This document shows positions 13,531 to 26,500 of a DNA stretch of 64,000 nt, piece after piece (positions within the stretch are counted from its first letter, which is position 1; every line of letters starts with the position of its first letter). Under the pieces are notes generated by a model. It had not been told where the DNA came from, searched no databases, and was given only the letters and a program-made list of their open reading frames with translations. Source of the DNA: Syngnathus acus (lineage: Eukaryota > Chordata > Actinopteri > Syngnathiformes > Syngnathidae); contig NC_051095.1 in NCBI RefSeq assembly GCF_901709675.1, positions 16,974,456 to 17,038,455 of the forward strand. The letters run 5' to 3'. The position numbers were made by a program, and so were the translations under genes.

Positions 13531-15960
13531 GAATGTATCGATGACATTTATAAGAAGACACAAACTGGATATCCGCAATAGTTTGACAAATTCCCCACAT
13601 GGGCGCGGTGTCCAAGGAGAAAAATGGGTCATGATAATATGTTGAATATAATGAGAGGAATATGTATAATGCGTCTAATAACCAGGGGGCGGACTTAGTA
13701 TTAAGCAATTGCCTCAGGCCTCCAGATTTTCAGGGACTTGCAAATGGCTCATGAAAAACTCACTAATTAAGTTTTCTTTGATTATTATTGTTTTAGCCAC
13801 ATGCTTGAAAACATTAAAATCATCATTTAATCATGATCGTTTTGAGCGCTTCCCTCTATTCTCATGGCTATTTCACCTTCTTTCGTTCTTTTGTTCATCA
13901 ATGGAATAATTATGAAACTAAAATGAAAACGTGCGGTTCCCTTTCTTTGTTCAAAAATGTTTTTAAAAAAAAATCACTCTATAAATGAAGTGGAAATGTG
14001 TCAACGCTTGGTTGTGTTTTTTTCTATTTTCAATATTTATTTGTTTAGTTATTTATTCATTTATTTATTTATATAGGAGGTTTATTTATATAGGAGGTTT
14101 GAAATTTAATTTCTTGGTTGGTTAGGGCCTTGATAGTTGGTAACATTCTGTTTTTTGCTTCTATGTAAATCTACAGTATATTGAGCTTTGTAGAATATGC
14201 AATTGAACACACGTGTAGTATATGAAACCGTAATCGAAAGAACAGAATATTTTATTGTACTTTCTTTACTCTTTACTCTCTTTACACTCTTTACTTTACC
14301 AAAAGATGAAAATTATGTCCTTCTTTTTTAACTTCATTCAGGAAGCTGGTAGCAAAACAAACTCACTGTGGGCAAAAGAAAGCAGACGTGTGCCAGTGGA
14401 CCAAAGAAGAGGAGAAGGGCCAAAAAGAAGTTTCTATCAAAACTTGCTGAGGTTTCAACGAATCGAGGAGACTGCAGAAGGAATGAAGTGAAGTGTGAGC
14501 GACACTGGTGATGCTCGGATGTGAGTATTAAAGTGGTTGAAATGGTGAAAGATTTTTCTTGCAAATAACTGCATGTTCTTAAAAGAAACAGCAGAGGTCA
14601 GCATTGCTTAATCAACCAACTGTTTGGGTGCCTTGTGTGAAGACAATAAGACTCAGCAACTAGGGAGACACTAAGAAATAAATGGATTCGAAGGGGGACA
14701 TATGATGAAAAACTGACTTGAATTGCTTGTATACAAATACTTGGGTCTCAGTAGTATCTGCCCACCCTTCACTTATGAAATCAAGCAACCAAGTTAATCT
14801 TGTTAAATTATGTTCCCATGTAGAAAACAAGTTAGCGAGCCATCCAGAATTTGCCTGATTGTGACGTAACAGTGCATCTAATTTGCATACATTGAGTTTT
14901 TTTGACAATTCAAAGCCACTTTCAAATCACAGCCATTGACTAGCTCTTGCTGTTGTCAATTACTATACGCATTCTGGGAAATATTTTTATTTGCCGACAT
15001 TTTTACTTTACTGAAATTTTAACTATTTTAACTAATTTACTCATACTGGCTTGATTGATTGGCTTGAGGAGACCGCAAGGTCCTGTTAGAAAGATGTTCA
15101 TCTTTTTAAATGTGTGACTCAGGTTCGAACTTTTCTCTGGGGATGTCTTCACATCCATCAATTGTATGTGACCTAACTCCTTTTATTAGTCCCTCTGGAG
15201 ACGACATTTCAAAGTAAATCACTGTAACACTGCCTTTAAAAAGCACCATCTTCTCACCACTGGCATTAAAAGGTTGAATACATGCAAAGGAATATTTTGG
15301 TCATGTCATGGTAAATCCTGACAAAACATGTTCCACCAGGCTTAAACTGATATATTATTTTTAATATTTTTGTAAATGGAGGTGACAATGAACAATAGAG
15401 TGTGCTCACTCTCTTAGAACTTGGCTGTGCTCAGAATAACTAATCACTTTCAAAGGGATGTTACATGCTAGTCACCACACTCCGGCCAACCTTTAGATTT
15501 CCTCTGTTCATTTAAAAATGGAGGTCAGCTATTTAGTAACCTCTAAAAAATACAAATAAAAAATAGAGACTTTTATTTATATTTTATATATTTTCTTCTA
15601 GCACAACCTGAATGTTTTGTACTAACACAAACTGTTACTGAAACTTCATAGTTCTTTCTGCCTTGAATAGGCCCCAGATCTAATTTTTTTAATGATTTAT
15701 CTTCTCATTTCTTTATAACACTGACATTTGGACCAGGGTGTGTAGACCTTTCATATCCACTGTGAGTATGTGCATACATGCGTGCATACTTGAGAGTAAC
15801 AGATGACAAGAGAGCTTGAGGGCAACTGCATGTCTACGCAATGTAAGTAACAGCAGAGCTGCTCTCAATACTGCTTGTTGTCGAAAATCATGTTTGTGTA
15901 TATGTGCACGTGTATGCCATGTGTGCCACATCTTTGATGTTCCCATCCCCACATTGTCCA

Positions 15961-15984
15961 GTGTGTGTGTGTGTGTGTGTGTGT
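15961..15984. repeat. GT microsatellite
   Basis: Twelve GT units; the rest of 15.7-16.2 kb shows nothing else recognisable. Confidence 0.9.
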
Positions 15985-16526
15985 GCCTCAAGGCAACTCT
16001 TTTTGTGTGCTCTTTTGCTGCTTCCACAATAAAAGCCCCACAATGCAATAAATGAAAGCCCCCTGTTAACAACACACACTACACGCGTGCGCACACATAC
16101 ATATGTATGTACAACTGCGCAAGCCACACACTAATGAATAACAACAGCCTCACATCTTCCTTAGCATCTCGTATGTGCGGCTCCTTTTTTATTACACACA
16201 TTTATCAAAAGTGTGTCCTATATCAACTTTATCGTATCTCTGCTCCTCTATTAGTTGGCCGCTTTCATCACTGAACAACGTACAAAGGAAGAAAGAAGGT
16301 CAACCATGCACAAGAGGAGGTTGAAGTCAAGCACCCCCCCCAAAAAAAAATGTTACATGTGGTGTGCATGGAAAAAATGGATAAAAGGATTGCTGGAGTC
16401 CAGCTTTTAAATAGCCCAGTTCTCTAATGCCATGCAACCAAGCCACGTTTAACATTTTTCACAGTTTGAAATTATGTGCACAGGTCTTAAAACATTGCTT
16501 TTAAAAAAACAAATTTAAGCACTTAC

Positions 16527-16614
16527 CTTTAATGAGTGTCCCCGTGAGCAGTTTGTGAAGGGACAAAACAAACTTGACAACAGCCCGTTTGCAGCGCTTG
16601 GCACACCCAGACAT
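16527..16614 (-). CDS. KChIP alternative first coding exon (MSGC type)
   Basis: On the minus strand, an ATG at 16614 opens 29 codons beginning MSGCAKRCKRAVVKFVLSLH and ending TGTLIK, then G and a GTAAGT donor (phase 1). MSGC-x-KRCK followed by a hydrophobic helix and LTGTL is the hallmark of one alternative N-terminus of KCNIP1 and KCNIP4. The phase matches the exon at 7.70 kb, so both can splice to the same downstream exon, expected to begin by completing an Asp codon. KChIPs are cytosolic EF-hand calcium sensors of the recoverin group that assemble with Kv4 channels. The hydrophobic segment and Cys residues suggest membrane attachment. The family call is firm; the paralogue is not. Confidence 0.75.
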
Positions 16615-19600
16615 GCTGATCGGAGCAGAACCAGCCTACCCTTGCAGTGGGAAAGTAGAAAAAGTAGTCGTGGTATATAGAAATTAACTTATTGTGGAGG
16701 ATGACGAACATAAAGAGGAGGGTGTTCTTCTCTGTATGTGTCCTACCGCACGACTGAATGGAAGTTAAAAAAAAGAAAAAGAGAGAGTGATGTTCCTCTG
16801 TTTCCCTGCCTCCTCCCCTCCACTCCTCCTCTAGCATGAATGTGATAACATTAGAGAAACTGTATGTCAGCGGTGAGGAAAAAAAAAATAAGTGATCAAA
16901 AAATGCAGGAATTTAAATGCAGAGTAAGTGAGTGCTCCACAGAAACATAAGAGCAGTACGATTAGGGGAGATAAAAGTACTGTTAGAAACTTACAATAGT
17001 CAGCCTGCAGTCCGCTTCAGGGTGAAGTCATAAAATGTTTTCTCGCTCTCTTTTCGCACTTTTTCCTCCTTCTGCTGCCACCCCCTTGAAAACAAGAAGG
17101 CAATTATCTACTTTCAGCACCAGTGGAAATGGACAGCTCCGCACAAGGCACAGCACGGTAAAATCACAACATTTTTTATCCTGTGATTCCCAATGATGAA
17201 CACACAAATATGTAGTCAGAACATAATAATTGAAATCAAAATGTATGAGATGGTTGGCCGGGCATGTTCAGCTCTGGTCCTCGAGGACCACCATCTTGCA
17301 TGTTTTAGATATTTCCCGAAACTAACACACTTGATTGAAATGATAAAGCACATCAGCAAGCTCTGACGAAATTTAATGAAGAGGCTGATCACTTGAATCA
17401 GGTTTATTGTAGTAGAAAGGAGACATGGAAAACAAGCAAGACGTGCCCCTTGAGGTCCAAGTTTGGACTCCCCTGAAGTTGCAGTTATCAGGCTCCATAT
17501 TTCAGAAACATTTTTATTTTGAAGACTAAAAGCAGAGAAAAATGTAGGTACGCTCACCTCAAATCGTAAGTGCTCAACCAAATGCAGCTATTTACTATAC
17601 ACGTTAAAGTTCATGAGACATCTTGACCTCATTGATTGCGTTGGCCTTCATCCCAGCTCATCAATAAAACAACACGCTGTAGTGAGGATGCCAATCAATG
17701 CATCTTCACACATTTGACGCATCTTGCAATGGCTCACGTGCCATTGACCTTGACCAGAGCACTCATTCAGGGGAAAGTGGCACATAACTCGAGAGAGGTG
17801 ACATCGAAAGGAGAAAGACAAAAAGAGAAGAGGCCATGTGATGAGGGACAGAAAAGTAAGATCATCTCATAACGTTTTTCTATTCTATTCTTAGTTCAGA
17901 AATCACCGCCTTTCCTGAAGCAGAAAAATGCAAGAAAAAAGAGCAGCTAAAGGTAATAGACAGAAGAATGGAGCTGCAGATTAACACAGGCACTCGAGGG
18001 CTGGGAAGAAGCAATGAAACAATAAGAATGCAGATGAAAGTGGAGAAAACAAACCCCTAAAACACAGAGTTGTTAGAGGTGAGGAGGGAAAGTAAACCCA
18101 TTGTCCAATACAATTTGACACGGCGTTTGGTTCTAACAGTGAGGCTCGGCAAGGAACTGGGATCAATACTTGTGAACGCTCACACTTCATGTGGACAATC
18201 ATTGGAGTGGGGCCAAAACAGCACATGAAAGAAAGAAGTGGAGGAGGAAAAAGTGGTGGAAAAGATTGTTTTCACAGAATAGATGATGATATGAGCGTTT
18301 GTGTGTGAGTGTGAGTGATTTGCATAAACATGCAACTCTATCACCACCCCTATTGTTTATGATTAATGAGATTAGGATCGCCTAGGCGCATGGATTCAAA
18401 GCTGTAACAGCTAATTGCTAGGGTCCTCTTAAATTACAAATGTCTCACGGTTGGTTTCAAGTGCATTTGCTTAGGACACGTGTGAGAGGTAGATAGGAAC
18501 TCAATGGAATCTTGGTGCCAATGAATTATGGCGACGTGAGTTGGGGAGCTTAATAAATACAAGAAATGCTTCACCACCTTCTTGTGGCATTTAGTGCTTA
18601 TTTTAAATATTTGGAGAGGCATCAATTACTCTCTTATTTTCATTATTTTGAGCAGGACCGTTGCCTTGAGAAATAAATTTAATTTGCTCCGTGGCCAGGT
18701 ACATAAGTCAAAGCACTGTAAAATCATACTTCCCCATTAAACTGATTGGTGCTTCGTAAGGTTCTTCCTAGATGACAAAGGATATATGCCTGCAAGTGTT
18801 ACAGTGTCTGTTGACATGTGCTGCTCCAGTTTGTGTTGAAATATCCTTGCTTAAATGATAATTGAATCGTGACACGGATGCGTGTAATGGTGCTTTGCAA
18901 CGTTTGTTAGCATCACGCTTAATGGACTTAACAAACAACTTTGCGTGTTTTCTTTTTGATGAGGCGAACTTCTCTTCACTTATTTAGGCAGTTAACCGGG
19001 AATGCAAATAAACAGCTTGGAGCCTCTTTACAAAGAATTCATCAAAATCTACCAAAGTGTTGCATGTAGTTAAGTGAGGATTGGTTTTCTTTTTTTTCAA
19101 ATCAAAGCAAAAATAATCACATCTAAAAAAATGTGAGGTGTAATTTGGGTCGCTCAAGGCATCAATGCACAAGGTAAAATGGAAAAAAATTAAAGCGAAA
19201 CATTAAGAACACCTGTTAACGATGTTAAATACAAGGCATTAATTAAACAATATGCCCATCAATGTGGTAGTGATGCAGTTTAAATGGTGTAGAACTGAGC
19301 TCATCGTACTGAATGACTGTTTTTTGCAATAAATAAAGAAAATAACACAAACATTACAAATATCAGGGTGATGAAGTGCAGTTTGACACCACTGCAAAGC
19401 TTTAAAATTGTTAAATGGGTACCTCTGATAAAAGTGAACATTGTTATTTTTGTAAAAGTAGTGTTTGTAATGAATGTCACATAAAAAAAACATGTTGAAT
19501 GCAGTGCCTTGCTTGCGATTAGGATAAAGCTGTTCAAATAATAGCAATGCTGCAAAAAAAGGGGGGGGCATTTAACAATGAGGGAGATATATGGTTGAGG

Positions 19601-22600
19601 AGGAGGGATTGGGGAGACGTGGAGAGAGAAATATGGTGGTAACACTGTGGAGATGTCAGACTTAAATCACCAGGCGACCAGCTGTAAGCTTAGATAGTGC
19701 TTGGCCCCTAAATAGAAGGCGCTCTCCTCAAGATGGACTGATATAGCTACGCCATGCAAAGATAGGGGGAATATAAATTGGTGCCACTTTATCGTTGCAG
19801 GGAAGATAACAACCACTTATCACCATGTGAATTTAAAACGTAGCCTGAAAATATCGCACTTTGCAGAAATGTTGGGTCGCTGCTCGCATTTTTCATACTC
19901 GTTAGCAGTACAGCATTAAAAGAAATGTCTGGATTCTGCATGTATTAACATCACGTTTACTCACAGAGATCAAGGAGCTCTGCAAACATTCAAACATGCA
20001 TAAATCTCGACGACGACTGTAATAAACTTAATATGCAGGGAACACTAGCAAGCCATAACTTTAAAGTGATATTTTCTTGACAAAAATGCTCTTTTTTCAC
20101 TTGGAACTAATTTGCATCTGTTTGTGTGTCGAATGAAACTGTGATGTAGGTAACTCCACTTACTTGTAAGTTTCAGCAGTATTGCTTTTCATTTCTTTCT
20201 ATATGATTTTTCACCAGTGTTTTGTAATTAATGCGAAGTAGTGCAGCTGACATTCTTGTTTACACTGGCAGTCAAGCAAAATACTCTACAACATACATTC
20301 TTTGGTCTCCTGAGGTGGAAGGCCAAGGGTCTCACGGTGTGTACACGCAGTAGGCTATTCTGTAATGTTTGAAGCTTTTCAGGAGCATACAGAAATCCAC
20401 TGCTCGAGTACACTGGAGAAAATCCACTTGTAGAAGTGAGGCTGTGCCCTGGAGGGGTCCGAGGAGTCCACTCCACATGCCTCCTCACCTACGAGCTGCA
20501 AGTGTCAGCGGGAGTGGAGGACTGCTAACATCCTCTTTAGCCGCAATTAAAACCTCCTCTCTCTTTGTTTCCCTCTCTTCTCCTCGTGCTTTTCCAGAAC
20601 ACCCCTTTACCCACCCTAGACGAAACCTGCTGATTACAACTGTTCATCAAACATCTCGACACATACACACACATACACGTTCACACTTTATCATGAGCTG
20701 TTTTCCTTCCATCTTCAACATCTTGCCTGCACCACTCTTCGTCTCCCATGATGGCATTATTAACACCCAGCATGAAAACTTAATTACCCGCAGGCATAAA
20801 TTTATGTAAACACACACACACACACACATGCAGGGCGGAGCCTTGTGTCATGAATGTCATGGAGTGTGTGTTAATAATGAAGGTGAATGTCCCTGGTGAG
20901 TGTAATGGGAGTCCCGCAGGGTGCAGCTGAGTTTCAAGGGCCCACGTTCTGATGAGAAGCTGTATAGTAGATTTGTAGTCTCCTATTGAATTGGCACAGT
21001 GCAGGACGAACAGACGAATACCCACTCTGGCCTGATACAGGACAAATGGCCACAACATCAAGTTAGATATTTTTAGATTATCAGATCAAGAATGAACCTA
21101 CCTTGGTTATTGTTCGCAACTCTTTCATTTTGTTCATGGCCACAGTCTGTAAGATTATTTTTGAAATGTTACCTTCTTTTACTGTATAACTAAAAATCAG
21201 TTCTTGTGATGATAAAATATCTATTTATTTTTACACATTCAAATTCCCGTTTGCTTACAAAATATGCATGTCGTAAAACAACTCCCAAAATTAAATGTTT
21301 CTACATTGTTAATAGCACCATTAAGTCTATATGCAGCCAGCAAAGGGAGCTTTAAAGGGAAAATAAAAATATCTTGAAATGTTGACTCACCTCAAACTAG
21401 AGTGTTGTTAACACTGCCAAATTTGAATGATGGATTTTTTTCGAGTGTTTAAAATGAAGCTTCCAAATCATGAAAATCAAGACATTATTGGAATGATAAA
21501 GAGCATCAGAGAAAGAGAAAGGTCACACAGGTAGAAGTTTAGATGAGCTAAGCACCTTTTGCCTCAACTTGACTTAGTAAACCCAGTAGAGCAATTCCTG
21601 CTGAGCATCAGCATTGACCACGGCAAAAGTGTCGAGCACAGCGGGTGATTCATAAGCAGGTTTTTTTTTCTTCTTTTTTTTTTTCCAGAGGTGGTGGTTC
21701 TGTCCCTTTTCATGATGTTGGACCAATTTTACACTCAATCTTGAGGCAACAATTGTTTGTTGTTTTTTTTCTTCCATTCTAAATTTGCACCATTGTTTGC
21801 TGCGCAACCCACACATGATTTTGTAGGACTGCCATCCAGTGTTTTGCTATAGTAACTGCACAAATTGGCTAATATCTAAAATCTTAATCCAGGTTTCCAA
21901 ACTAAAACCTGGGGAACAATTTACGACTGGCCCACTCTTTGTTTATCAGCATAATAGCATTTGGCAAGGTAGGGAGGCAGTGTGGAAAGTGTGGGTACAA
22001 ATTTATATATAAAATAAATTAATTGGTCGGATATACGTGACGATGGTCACAGCATCTCAGTAAGCTGCAATAAGATTAGGTGTTCTGTCCATTGGATAAA
22101 GACTAGATGACTGTCAGTATGGCAATATTGTCTGTGTATAGTAAATCGCAACTGTTTTTTTTTTTTTAATTGTTCACTATCTGCCAAACTGCTTCGTTAT
22201 GTGATGAGTAGAGTTCACAGTCCAATAAATGTTGGTTTCGCATAAAGCTGCACACACTTGAGTGCCGGACATTTATTCTCTGTACAGCTGTGAGGTGTCA
22301 ATGGCTAATCAATATTATCATTCACTTATAGAAAAATACATTTGTTGCACCGTTGTTACTCTACACCCGTATAGAAATATTAAAAACATGTTAAGTCAAT
22401 TTTAGGAAACAAAGAACGTGATTAATCTTTTCTACGGGATTGTGTGCAAAATGCTGAAAAACTCAAATAGATTCTGTTTCATATCCACCAGAACACAGTC
22501 TTTGTAGTTCAATGTCCTCCTAGCTCATATTTGGCTTGTTGAGTAAAAATGAAAGTAAAAGCCTCTGGTCGAAGCTTGTCGGCAGCACATGATGCATTGT

Positions 22601-23404
22601 GTTGCTTTCTTAGGGGTGAAAACAAAAAAATGCGTCATGAGCGTCACAGCATCCAGAGGCGGCAGCAGCAGCAGCAGCAGAGCTCTTCTGTGAATTACTA
22701 AGACACACGATGCCCGTCTGTGTCGACCACAGTGTAAACATGCGCGGGAGACACCAACATCTCCCGGTAGCTGATCACGTTTAGAATTTACAAGGACGGA
22801 TCCATTTTCTGAGGATTTAACTAATTGGCTGTAAAATATGATAAATCCAGTAAGTGGCACTGCTGTGCAAAAAGACGATATTCTGACATCTGTCACCTGC
22901 ATTTATGCAAACCATGTCAGGAATCCTAAAGGTCCAGTGTTTAGCACAAGTCCCCAAAATCCTCAACGGATGGTCAAGAGCATGTTTCTTGGCGGTGAGT
23001 TGACCTTAGTTGGTCCAGTCGTGATGACAATCATCCTTGTGATGCGAGGATGCTGTTAGCGGGCTGCAGGTAGAGAAACCATAAAACAGTCATTCTAAGT
23101 TCTACACCACAATAACTAATACAGGTGAGTCTCAATAAATTGGTATATGTTCAAACCTCAGAAAGGAAAACTAATATTCCACAAATTCATTCAACAAGGC
23201 CAATTTCTGACTAATTTCTATATTAAAGATCATTTTGAATATTTATGTAATATTGTAATTTGATTCAGTTCAGCTAACTAATGTTTTAATTAGAATATCC
23301 CATTGCGTGTTATTTAGTTGTGACACTTATTTTTTATCGGGATGTATTTAGTTACATTTAAACTTTTTTTAAATTGTCCAGAAATGAAGCGAGTACAGTG
23401 CAAT
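16615..23404. other. kcnip 5' flank and intergenic DNA
   Basis: No gene was recognised between the MSGC exon and the end of the coiled-coil/FN3 gene. Contents include the foldback repeat at 17.27-17.48 kb, CA tracts near 20.8 kb and AT-rich DNA. A minus-strand AATAAA lies near 22.27 kb. It could serve the gene that ends at 23.4 kb, though it is more than 1 kb away. Confidence 0.5.
17266..17475. repeat. Foldback DNA-transposon relic
   Basis: The left half (GCTCTGGTCCTCGAGGACCA, then TGCATGTTTTAGAT) is mirrored by the right half (GACATGGAAAACAAGCAAGACG, then CCCCTTGAGGTCCAAG). A central palindromic section lies around GATCACTTGAATCAGG. This is the pattern of a short hAT-like non-autonomous element very common in teleosts. 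A diverged relative lies at about 56717-56829. Confidence 0.55.
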
Positions 23405-23533
23405 TCAGCAGTGACCTGCAAAAGCTGATGGCATATACACAGTGTGTACGCTGTTTGATCTCAGCCCATTGGAGCCCAGTGTTTGGATGCCGATCTCACG
23501 TGGGTAAGTCAGTTCCACGTTTTCCAGGACACA
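23405..23533 (-). CDS. C4orf50-like last coding exon
   Basis: It runs from a TTTTACAG acceptor to a TGA. It encodes 42 residues starting CVLENVELTY and containing SNSVHTVYMPS, the last strands of the FN3 domain. Confidence 0.8.
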   Translation of the reverse strand, partial: CVLENVELTYPREIGIQTLGSNGLRSNSVHTVYMPSAFAGHC

Positions 23534-26500
23534 CTGTAAAACATACAGTTCAAATAATGTTACTGAGATGTTCTTTGACACACAGAGTGATGATGTAGCA
23601 CTTCAAAGACTTATAATTCAAAATCCTGACTACGTTAGCACACTGAGACAGTAGCTAGATTACTTTAATAAATGTACCTTGGTGCATGCTGAGCTCATCA
23701 CAGACTTGTAGAATTCCCCATCCACAAACACCTGAAAGTACAAGAATTTGAGAGCTGACTTCTAAGAGACAAATGCACCTGCACGGCGATACTTTAAAAG
23801 GTAATAACAACTGAAACGTTCTGCCCTTGATTAAAAAATAAATGGGGGCCCGCACACACTTCAGTGTAAACTGCATTCGATGAATCGGATTCTGTCAGAA
23901 ATAAATATATTGTGCCTACCCTGTAACCATACACAAAGGTGCCATGACTGCAGCCCAGCTCATCTAGAGGAGGCCTTTCCCAGCCAATCAGGAGGCTGCT
24001 GTGACCCACTTGTTTGATGACCTCCACAGAGCACACCTCTGCTGGGGCGCCTAGCAAGGATAATCACACGTCGCACAGTCAACGACAGCATAATGCCTCT
24101 GCACACTCTATTTTACTTTTGTATGCATTGTCATATTACCTGGCTTGGGTCTTGAAGGTCTCATCTGGTCTGGATCAACGTGGAACTTATTTGACGATCC
24201 CTCGGGAGATTGTTGTGAAGAACGTGAATTGAATGTAGTGAATTCTAGGCCGTCGCACGCAGGAGGATCAGCACCATTAGGTTTTATTACCGCGCTGAAA
24301 ACATCAGCTTTGTGGACAGTCGCTTTACTCGGGGCACTTGTGTCCGAGGCAGTGATTTGGAGATTTGTGTCAGAACACATGAAGACACCGGAGTCAGGAG
24401 TTTTAGAGGCCATCAAAGGAGAGGAAGCTGAATGTTCAGCATCAACCACGTCAGGAGAAAATTGGCTTTTCGGTTTTAAGGACGCTGGTACATTGGAGTC
24501 ACTGCTTGAGGTCGAGTTGGTTTTGCTTGAGGCAGCAGTGCTAACCAATGACTTGGTAACAGAGCTTGGGGAAGACAGAGCTCCTTTAAAATGACGGTTC
24601 GCCAACAAATGAGGTGCGAATGACACATTAGCAGCACATCTCGCAGTGACTGCATTGAAAAGTTTTGTTGGCTGAGTTTTTGTGACTGCTGAGGTTGTCA
24701 CTGGTGGAAGGTGCTTGGCCATGCTTGTTGGAGAGCAGAGAGGGAGTGGACCACTAGATGGAGCAAGGACACAGAGCCTTTGCGACTTTTTCTGAGAAGA
24801 TGGGTTTGGGGATGCAGGAGCTGAGAATGACATTCTTCTGGAATGGTCTACTCTTCCTCCACCCACCACAGCCTTTGAATGAAACAGACATATTAGACAT
24901 ACAGTGACAATATTTGTCTGATGAAGACTGGCTTGACCGCTTACCTTACAGCTACTCAGCAGAGTCTGTTGAAGCTGCTCTTGGAGGTTGATGATCTTCT
25001 CAGGACTGCTCAGCCTCCTGCTCACACCGAAAAAGAGTGGAGGTGTTGAGTCGCACGTGTTAGATGGACCAGGGCATGACTTGGGTCTACTATCCAGCGA
25101 TCTTTTTTCATGTCCAGTGGCAGAGGGGGAAAGCTGTGTAGTAAAAGACATTAAAAAACACATTACAATTTTCTTAAAGGAAAATAAATGGTCAGTAATA
25201 TCATTTCTCAGAGTGGAGTAACAATAAATAAAATGTCATTGGTTTCTTAAGACAAAAAGCAAAAATCGGCGAGTAATTGACACCCACCCAAAAGTGTTTA
25301 GAATTGTCTATGGAGTTCGTAGGTCAGCATCAAATGTTATTACTGACGAAACAAAGCTCCTTGCCTAACTTCAAACATGTTTCCTAAGCTCCCAAAGAGA
25401 TGGAGTCAAAGATATATTGTTATACAAAACATGGCTTTCTTACAAAGGTTTGTTCGGCATTCTGAGGTTCAGCTAATGGTGGCATCTGGTGGTCCGCTTG
25501 CGTACTTGGCACAAGTGAGTTGGCATTTCGCTTCCTTTGCACAATTGGCATACACAGGACATCGCGACTGCGATCGGGAACGTTTGTCATCGACTCCTCC
25601 AAAGAAGGGTGTTTTGTTTCTTTCAGTTCTCTGCTTTCGGTCCGAGTGTGTCCATTTATGTAGTTGTGGAATTTGGGAACAAATCTCGGCGTGAGCCCAC
25701 ATTCCTGGTCCTTTGCAAAGCTTCCAGGTGCGAATGCAGCAGAGTACTCGAGTAGTACCGTGTCTCTGAGCAGCTCATCAGCCCGCTGTGTCAGCGTGGA
25801 ATCCACAACGTTGTGCCTGTGCAAGGCTCTCATCATCTGTGCCAATAAGTTGTTTCTCTCTTGACATTTTAGCACCAGGCAGGAAAGCTTGGCCTGTCAT
25901 GATACATCTGTCAGTCACTATCGCGTAACGACAGACGCATATTCTGTTAAAGCCTCGTACGACTTTCCTCACCTTTAAGGGAACTACTAGATCCACATCG
26001 GACTGGCTCCTTGTTTTCTGCAGTGCGTCATACTACAAACACAAACAAAAACTGTAACATGTATGTCACACAAGGGATCGGACAGTAGGTTGCCCACCTT
26101 GGCTTTGACGTCATTGTAACGTGTGCGGAGAGACATGAGAGCACTGAGGTCATCGTTGTTGTCCCGCTCTTTTTTCAGAGTAATGTACTCAGAGTTCAGC
26201 TCCTCTAGCGCTACCGTCTATGGGGTCGGCCGCACATCAGCTTTGACAAATGTACACAAATACAAATCTTCAAAGCAAACACGCGGTCACCTTGGCTTTA
26301 AGCTGAGCTGTGAGCATGTTGTATTGGTCTTCAATTTGTGACTTCAGTGACATAGTGGCAGTCTTTTCCTTGACGAGGACAGAGATTTTGCTTTGCAACT
26401 CGTTGACCTGCAACAGACACCACCAAAAGTTTCAGCTGACAGAACTTTGTAAATGGAGGAGATGCTTTTCAATAACCAAAAACAATACTGCACTCCAAGC

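Larger units (their letters stand above)
7703..16526. other. Probable kcnip intron between alternative first exons
   Basis: This stretch of about 8.8 kb has no recognisable exon. It holds the complex microsatellite at 12.51-12.63 kb, a LINE 3' fragment at 13.15-13.53 kb, a transposon-end-like fragment near 11.76-11.84 kb, and a GT tract at 15.96 kb. Intron status follows only from the flanking kcnip exons. Confidence 0.5.

Noticed and set aside
20369-20809. Plus-strand open frame of 146 codons
   Set aside because: No family resemblance and no splice signals. The composition looks random and it includes a CA-rich part.
21097-21141. Minus-strand 45-bp block flanked by AG and GTAGGT, reading TVAMNKMKELRTITK
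   Set aside because: The polypyrimidine tract is poor, no neighbouring exon matches its phase, and it resembles no known family; probably chance.
22525-22902. Minus-strand frame of 125 codons just downstream of the FN3 gene
   Set aside because: No in-phase acceptor links it to the gene, which already has a stop at 23405. The Leu run is a CAG-type repeat.
23110-23340. AT-rich stretch with a phrase like CTCAATAAATTGGTATATG, possibly a transposon relic
   Set aside because: Too decayed to define ends or family.
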